From contig JAUVYX010000019.1 of assembly GCA_030602865.1 (NCBI GenBank), positions 1 through 9,233 of the forward strand: a DNA stretch of 9,233 nt. Reading direction: 5' to 3'. The first letter of the stretch is position 1; the number at the start of each line of letters is the position of its first letter. Made by a program: the position numbers and the translations under genes. The DNA is from Dehalococcoidia bacterium. Lineage in GTDB: Bacteria; Chloroflexota; Dehalococcoidia; GIF9; AB-539-J10. Under the pieces are notes generated by a model. The model was given only the letters and a program-made list of their open reading frames with translations. It did not search any database and was not told the DNA's origin. Below, one piece after another: positions 7,211 through 9,233 of this stretch.

Positions 7211-7639
7211 TTATACTCCAACTGCTTCAGAATCAGCAGTACCGACCTGGAGCGGTAATTGCGGATTTTCTTTTCTATATTTTTCTTTTGGTATTATCTC
7301 TAAGCTACGATTGCAAATTAGTCTATCAACTGTTACTATGCTGCCGTTTTCCCTCATTACTTGCCGTTTATTATCTCTTTTTGCTATCCTGGTTAAAAAC
7401 CCTTCCACCTTAATCAGACAACCCATTCTGACAACCTTTAACTTTTCAGCTAAATCCCTATAAGCTATGCATTGTCGCCAGATAGTAAATTGCAGCATAT
7501 CAGCCTTGTCAGCACCACAACCTAAATCAAAGGTGGCTTTTGTGAATCCTTCACTTGTTTCTGAGAATTTTACAGGCTTACCCAAGAACCCTTGAGCTGT
7601 TTCTTCTATCCAGCTTAATCCCCGACCATCACCATTCAT
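7211..7639 (-). CDS. SSB-like OB-fold single-stranded-DNA-binding protein
   Basis: The product is 142 aa. The core matches the bacterial SSB family: F51-x-x-W54, A64-E65 with Lys nearby, then G73-x-x-I-x-V-E-G80 followed by a beta region (VTVDRLICNRSLEII). The usual N-terminal strand is divergent, and the acidic C-terminal tip that binds host repair proteins is missing; the tail is polar (SEAVGV). It probably coats single-stranded genome or replication intermediates, the role of gene V in filamentous phages. It is the first gene of the long minus-strand operon. No Shine-Dalgarno site is visible before the ATG, and a weak promoter lies so close that the mRNA may be leaderless. Confidence 0.8.
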   Translation of the reverse strand: MNGDGRGLSWIEETAQGFLGKPVKFSETSEGFTKATFDLGCGADKADMLQFTIWRQCIAYRDLAEKLKVVRMGCLIKVEGFLTRIAKRDNKRQVMRENGSIVTVDRLICNRSLEIIPKEKYRKENPQLPLQVGTADSEAVGV

Positions 7640-7645
7640 AATTAA

Positions 7646-7674
7646 AATTTATTCCATTTATTGCATAAATGCAA
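7646..7674 (-). promoter_or_regulatory. Weak candidate promoter for the long operon
   Basis: On the minus strand TTGCAT (plus 7669-7674) and TAAATT (plus 7646-7651) are separated by 17 bp, a partial match to sigma-70 elements. Transcription would begin at or within a base or two of the ATG at 7639, giving a leaderless message, which fits the absence of a ribosome site. The -35 element is half of the palindrome TTGCATAAATGCAA, so a bound repressor would cover it. Confidence 0.35.
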
Positions 7675-7689
7675 GTTTTAGCGACTTGC
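7661..7689. promoter_or_regulatory. Nested inverted repeats, likely operator in the divergent control region
   Basis: A perfect palindrome TTGCAT-AA-ATGCAA (7661-7674) overlaps a second inverted repeat GCAAGT (7671-7676) / ACTTGC (7684-7689) with a 7-base spacer. Together they place four copies of TTGC/GCAA within 29 bp, between the two divergent transcription units. This is a typical arrangement for a regulator that chooses between them. The binding protein is unknown; the small plus-strand genes are candidates. Confidence 0.5.
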
Positions 7690-7704
7690 TTTATTGTTTA
7701 ATAT

Positions 7705-7733
7705 TTGACATTTCTTTTATTTTACTTTATAAT
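7705..7733 (+). promoter_or_regulatory. Perfect consensus sigma-70-type promoter
   Basis: TTGACA (7705-7710) and TATAAT (7728-7733) are both exact consensus hexamers with the optimal 17-bp spacer. Transcription should start near 7740, leaving a leader of about 33 nt that includes AAAGGAG. It drives the three small plus-strand genes and is the best evidence for a bacterial host. It rules out the far upstream ATG at 7686 as the start of the first gene. Confidence 0.85.
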
Positions 7734-7750
7734 TTTATTAATTCTGTAGA

Positions 7751-7775
7751 AAAGGAGTTGATAAACCATGTAATG
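7751..7775 (+). promoter_or_regulatory. Ribosome site followed by an ATG-TAA start-stop and the real ATG
   Basis: AAAGGAG (7751-7757) is followed 10 nt later by ATG TAA (7768-7773), a one-codon reading frame. The next gene's ATG (7773-7775) shares the A of that TAA. The best-spaced start is thus a dead start-stop, and the true start sits 15 nt from the Shine-Dalgarno site. Ribosomes may have to reinitiate within a few bases, which would limit or tune expression. Confidence 0.55.
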
Positions 7776-8006
7776 AGAACTTATTATATTCACTGTAAAA
7801 TTACACCTTCATCATTCCACATGACAGCATCACTAAACGAGATTCCGCCAAAGGGGTATTACATGAGAGGCAAGCAAAACGCAGATTCCAGACACCAGGC
7901 TATCAGGTATCTAGTCCAGCAATGCCAACTGGTTCAACCCAAAGGAAAAGAAATCAGTCTGGATATGCCATCAGGTATACAAACAAGTTTTATCAATGAG
8001 GAGTAA
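7773..8006 (+). CDS. Hypothetical 77-aa protein, first gene of the plus-strand unit
   Basis: The start at 7773 (MRTYYIHCKI) is chosen because the promoter covers the upstream in-frame ATG. It is a small soluble protein with a beta-like N-terminus (YYIHCKITPSSFHMTASL), a Gly/Tyr turn (PPKGYYMRGKQ), a helical middle (RHQAIRYLVQQCQLVQPKG) and a short end (ISLDMPSGIQTSF). No family was recognised. As the first gene beside a divergent operator it could be a regulator, but no DNA-binding motif is evident. Confidence 0.75.
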   Translation: MRTYYIHCKITPSSFHMTASLNEIPPKGYYMRGKQNADSRHQAIRYLVQQCQLVQPKGKEISLDMPSGIQTSFINEE

Positions 8007-8011
8007 AGTCT

Positions 8012-8182
8012 ATGAATGATGCACCTAGTATTGTTATGTTTTTCACCTTCATCATCTTCGCCCTGGTTATTATTGGGATGCTTTTCTATAGCCTGGATAG
8101 AGTAAGACGCTCCAGAAATAACTACAAAAGGGCATATTACCAACTTAAAAATAACATTGAAAAAGGAGATTCCAAAGAATGA
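8012..8182 (+). CDS. 56-aa single-span membrane protein
   Basis: This short gene begins MNDAPSIVMFFTF, has GAGGAG 8 nt upstream of its ATG, and ends in a TGA that overlaps the next gene's start as ATGA. Residues about 6-27 form one hydrophobic segment (FFTFIIFALVIIGMLFYSL), followed by a strongly basic, polar tail (DRVRRSRNNYKRAYYQLKNN), so the tail should face the cytoplasm. Size and topology recall filamentous phage minor coat or membrane proteins, or an immunity/superinfection factor. No homology is claimed. Ribosome site and coupled junction make it a convincing gene. Confidence 0.8.
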   Translation: MNDAPSIVMFFTFIIFALVIIGMLFYSLDRVRRSRNNYKRAYYQLKNNIEKGDSKE

Positions 8183-8472
8183 AAGCTCGATATGACCCAA
8201 AAACAATGACAATGGTAACACCTGAAGCTGCGAAAGACCAGAAAGAAAAGGAAGGACTTGACAGGGTTTCCATTCCTGGTGGCTTAGCATCTAAGCTACT
8301 TCAATTTGCAGATGCTGATGGTATTGACCTGATTTTCAAGACCGAAAAGGGAAAAAAGGTTAAACGCTCAGAAAAGGGCAAAAAAGTTGTGCGAACCAAC
8401 ACACTGAAAATGTTCGTTGAGATTGCCATTAACCATTGGATTGAAGCCAGGGAATCTTTACAAACCGACTAA
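8179..8472 (+). CDS. 97-aa basic protein, possible ribbon-helix-helix-like regulator
   Basis: AAGGAG lies 10 nt before the ATG, which overlaps the preceding stop (ATGA). After a charged N-terminus, residues about 28-45 (DRVSIPGGLASKLLQFADA) resemble the strand plus first helix of ribbon-helix-helix repressors. Residues about 74-91 (NTLKMFVEIAINHWIEAR) resemble the second helix. Between them lies a Lys-rich insert containing EKGKKV twice, which an ordinary ribbon-helix-helix protein lacks. It could bind the operator at 7661-7689. This is a pattern impression, not a firm assignment. The gene is followed by a strong terminator hairpin. Confidence 0.8.
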   Translation: MKARYDPKTMTMVTPEAAKDQKEKEGLDRVSIPGGLASKLLQFADADGIDLIFKTEKGKKVKRSEKGKKVVRTNTLKMFVEIAINHWIEARESLQTD

Positions 8473-8504
8473 AGAATCCAATCACAGCAGTTGACCAGGC
8501 AAAA

Positions 8505-8537
8505 GAAAAGCCAGGGTTTTTAATTCCCTGGCTTTTC
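8505..8537. terminator. Strong hairpin terminator, probably bidirectional
   Basis: GAAAAGCCAGGG (8505-8516) and CCCTGGCTTTTC (8526-8537) are perfectly complementary 12-bp arms around a 9-base loop. The A-rich and T-rich arm ends provide a short U tract in both directions (CTTTTCC on plus, CTTTTCTTTT on minus). It sits between the end of the plus-strand gene at 8472 and the ends of the minus-strand genes at 8555 and 8601, so it can stop both converging units. Confidence 0.85.
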
Positions 8538-8554
8538 CATTTCCCCCCTGATTG

Positions 8555-8680
8555 CTACCATCTATCTTTTGTCAGCTCATAGACTGTCTGGACGCAAAGA
8601 TTAAACCACACAATAAATATTATCCCCAGGACGATTCCTTTTATTATCACGCTTATTGTCAGTTTCCTTCTTTTTCTCAT
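8555..8680 (-). CDS. 41-aa membrane protein overlapping the Cys-rich gene
   Basis: An ATG at 8680 with AAAGGA 8 nt upstream opens a 41-codon frame (MRKRRKLTISVIIKGIVLG at its start, ending YELTKDRW). It has a highly basic N-terminus, one strong hydrophobic segment at about 9-30 and a short polar tail, the usual form of a tiny bacterial or phage membrane protein. Its first 80 bases overlap, in another frame, the charged low-complexity end of the 81-aa gene. The good ribosome site and clean membrane profile support it; without them an overlapping frame this short would be dismissed. Confidence 0.6.
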   Translation of the reverse strand: MRKRRKLTISVIIKGIVLGIIFIVWFNLCVQTVYELTKDRW

Positions 8681-8846
8681 CTTTCAAATCCTTTGAAGTG
8701 GCTATTCTGCATCCAGGGCAATAAGCCTCAATGCTACCGCAGCTATTATATTTATGCGTGTATCTATGACCGCACATATAAGCACTACACCTTTTCCCTA
8801 CAGGACAAATATACAGCAGCTTCTTTTTTGTATCTCCGAATTTCAT
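8601..8846 (-). CDS. 81-aa Cys/His-rich protein, likely zinc-binding
   Basis: Residues 14-46 contain C14, C20, C25, H27, H31, C36, C43 and C46, with CP..G..C and CPGC knuckles. This suggests one or two zinc sites in a compact ribbon-like domain. The rest is a charged, disordered tail (about 51-76) ending in IYCVV. The ATG at 8846 is chosen because it lies one base after the upstream stop, with AAGGGA ahead of it; an in-frame ATG at 8879 would overlap the upstream gene. No family was recognised. It may bind nucleic acid or protein, but the sequence does not decide. Confidence 0.7.
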   Translation of the reverse strand: MKFGDTKKKLLYICPVGKRCSAYMCGHRYTHKYNSCGSIEAYCPGCRIATSKDLKDEKKKETDNKRDNKRNRPGDNIYCVV

Positions 8847-8847
8847 T

Positions 8848-9117
8848 TTAATTATTCGTCCCTTTTCCATTACGTTCAATATAATTCTCTATTGAAAATT
8901 TTGGATTCTTTACAGCTAAATCCTCAATCTGTTGCTCCAGCATTGCATTAGCCCTGGCAAGCAGTATTGCTATATTAGGAAATTCCTTTATTATGTTTGG
9001 TTGATTTCCCCCCTTTGACAGCTCCAGGTATCTATCTACATCTCTCATCAATTCCTTTTCATACTCCGTCATGTGCTCTCCGTCTAAGTTTTCGCTGTTT
9101 TCGTTTTCGCCTACCAT
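8848..9117 (-). CDS. Hypothetical 89-aa helical protein
   Basis: GGGAG lies 8 nt upstream of the ATG. The protein is acidic at the N-terminus (MVGENENSENLDGEHMTEY) and then largely helical, with a coiled-coil-like stretch (NIAILLARANAMLEQQIEDLAVKN) and a polar end. There is no membrane segment or signal peptide. A start at the internal Met16 is possible, but the first ATG has the ribosome site. It is followed after one base by the Cys-rich gene. Function is unknown. Confidence 0.75.
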   Translation of the reverse strand: MVGENENSENLDGEHMTEYEKELMRDVDRYLELSKGGNQPNIIKEFPNIAILLARANAMLEQQIEDLAVKNPKFSIENYIERNGKGTNN

Positions 9118-9233
9118 GTTTTTTTCTCCCTACTTTTATTTTACCAATCCCATTTTATAACGTACAAGGTTAGAATTAAATAGGTATTTAGTAATAGTAC
9201 CGTATTATTTATGAGCCTTGCGTATTATTCTTT
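9118..9233. other. Upstream region with helical-phase direct repeats
   Basis: CGTATTATT occurs at 9201-9209 and again at 9221-9229, exactly 20 bp apart, with a partial third copy (GTATTTA) near 9184. The window ends here, so more copies may follow. The stretch should also carry the promoter of the 89-aa gene; only poor matches were seen. The repeats could be iterons or an operator. Confidence 0.35.

Noticed and set aside
7686..8006. Longer version of the first plus-strand protein starting at 7686
   Set aside because: That ATG lies upstream of the perfect -35/-10 pair, so it would not be on the transcript.
7934..8290. Minus-strand open frame of 118 codons
   Set aside because: It is antisense to three plus-strand genes with promoter, ribosome sites and coupled junctions; its hydrophobic stretch is the mirror of their codons.
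8552..8951. Plus-strand open frames opposite the Cys-rich and helical genes
   Set aside because: They have no ribosome site and a composition typical of antisense reading, and they face three minus-strand genes with ribosome sites.
1..9233. Archaeal host with a pleolipovirus-like element
   Set aside because: The large glycosylation-site-rich spikes, small membrane protein and ATPase fit that idea, but the exact sigma-70-type promoter, bacterial-type SSB, widespread Shine-Dalgarno sites and hairpin terminator favour a bacterium. It is not fully excluded.
1..9233. CRISPR array, tRNA, rRNA or insertion sequence
   Set aside because: No regularly spaced direct repeats with unique spacers, no tRNA-like T-loop with acceptor stem, no rRNA segments and no transposase or terminal inverted repeats were seen.

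Overview
The window reads as most of a small AT-rich virus or virus-derived mobile element of a bacterium. Bacterial signs are a consensus sigma-70-type promoter (TTGACA, 17 bp, TATAAT), Shine-Dalgarno sites before most genes, a bacterial-type single-stranded-DNA-binding protein (SSB) and a hairpin terminator. The host cannot be named from sequence alone. A single-membrane (monoderm) host with a protein or glycan surface, such as a Chloroflexota bacterium of the Dehalococcoidia kind, would fit the lack of a secretin and the glycosylation-site-rich surface proteins, but this is a guess.

Layout. (1) Positions 1-289 are a hairpin-rich, mostly non-coding stretch after the main gene block. (2) Positions 290-7639, all on the minus strand, form one tightly packed operon. 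In transcription order it holds: SSB-like protein; 131-aa membrane protein; an intergenic hairpin; a 727-aa secreted and anchored surface protein; a 100-aa membrane protein with three hydrophobic segments; a 616-aa membrane-anchored surface protein with an Fn3-like domain; a 203-aa membrane protein; a 123-aa soluble protein; a Zot/pI-like P-loop ATPase; and a 139-aa Arg/Lys-repeat protein. Junctions are mostly ATGA, GTGA, TGATG or TAA-A-ATG, implying translational coupling. (3) Positions 7640-7772 are a divergent control region with nested inverted repeats. (4) Positions 7773-8472, plus strand, hold three small genes (77, 56 and 97 aa) ending at a strong hairpin terminator. (5) Positions 8555-9117, minus strand, hold an 89-aa helical protein, an 81-aa Cys/His-rich protein and an overlapping 41-aa membrane protein.

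The order SSB, small membrane protein, hairpin, large adhesin, small three-segment membrane protein, then Zot-like ATPase, then a hairpin-rich intergenic region, follows the Ff filamentous phage order gV, gVIII, terminator, gIII, gVI, gI, intergenic region. My main hypothesis is therefore a highly diverged inovirus-like element. It has two very large ectodomain proteins, an ATPase cut down to its cytoplasmic domain with an abnormal Walker A, and an added basic-repeat protein that may bind the genome. I see no replication initiator, integrase, secretin, capsid or tail gene, so replication and persistence are unexplained within the window.
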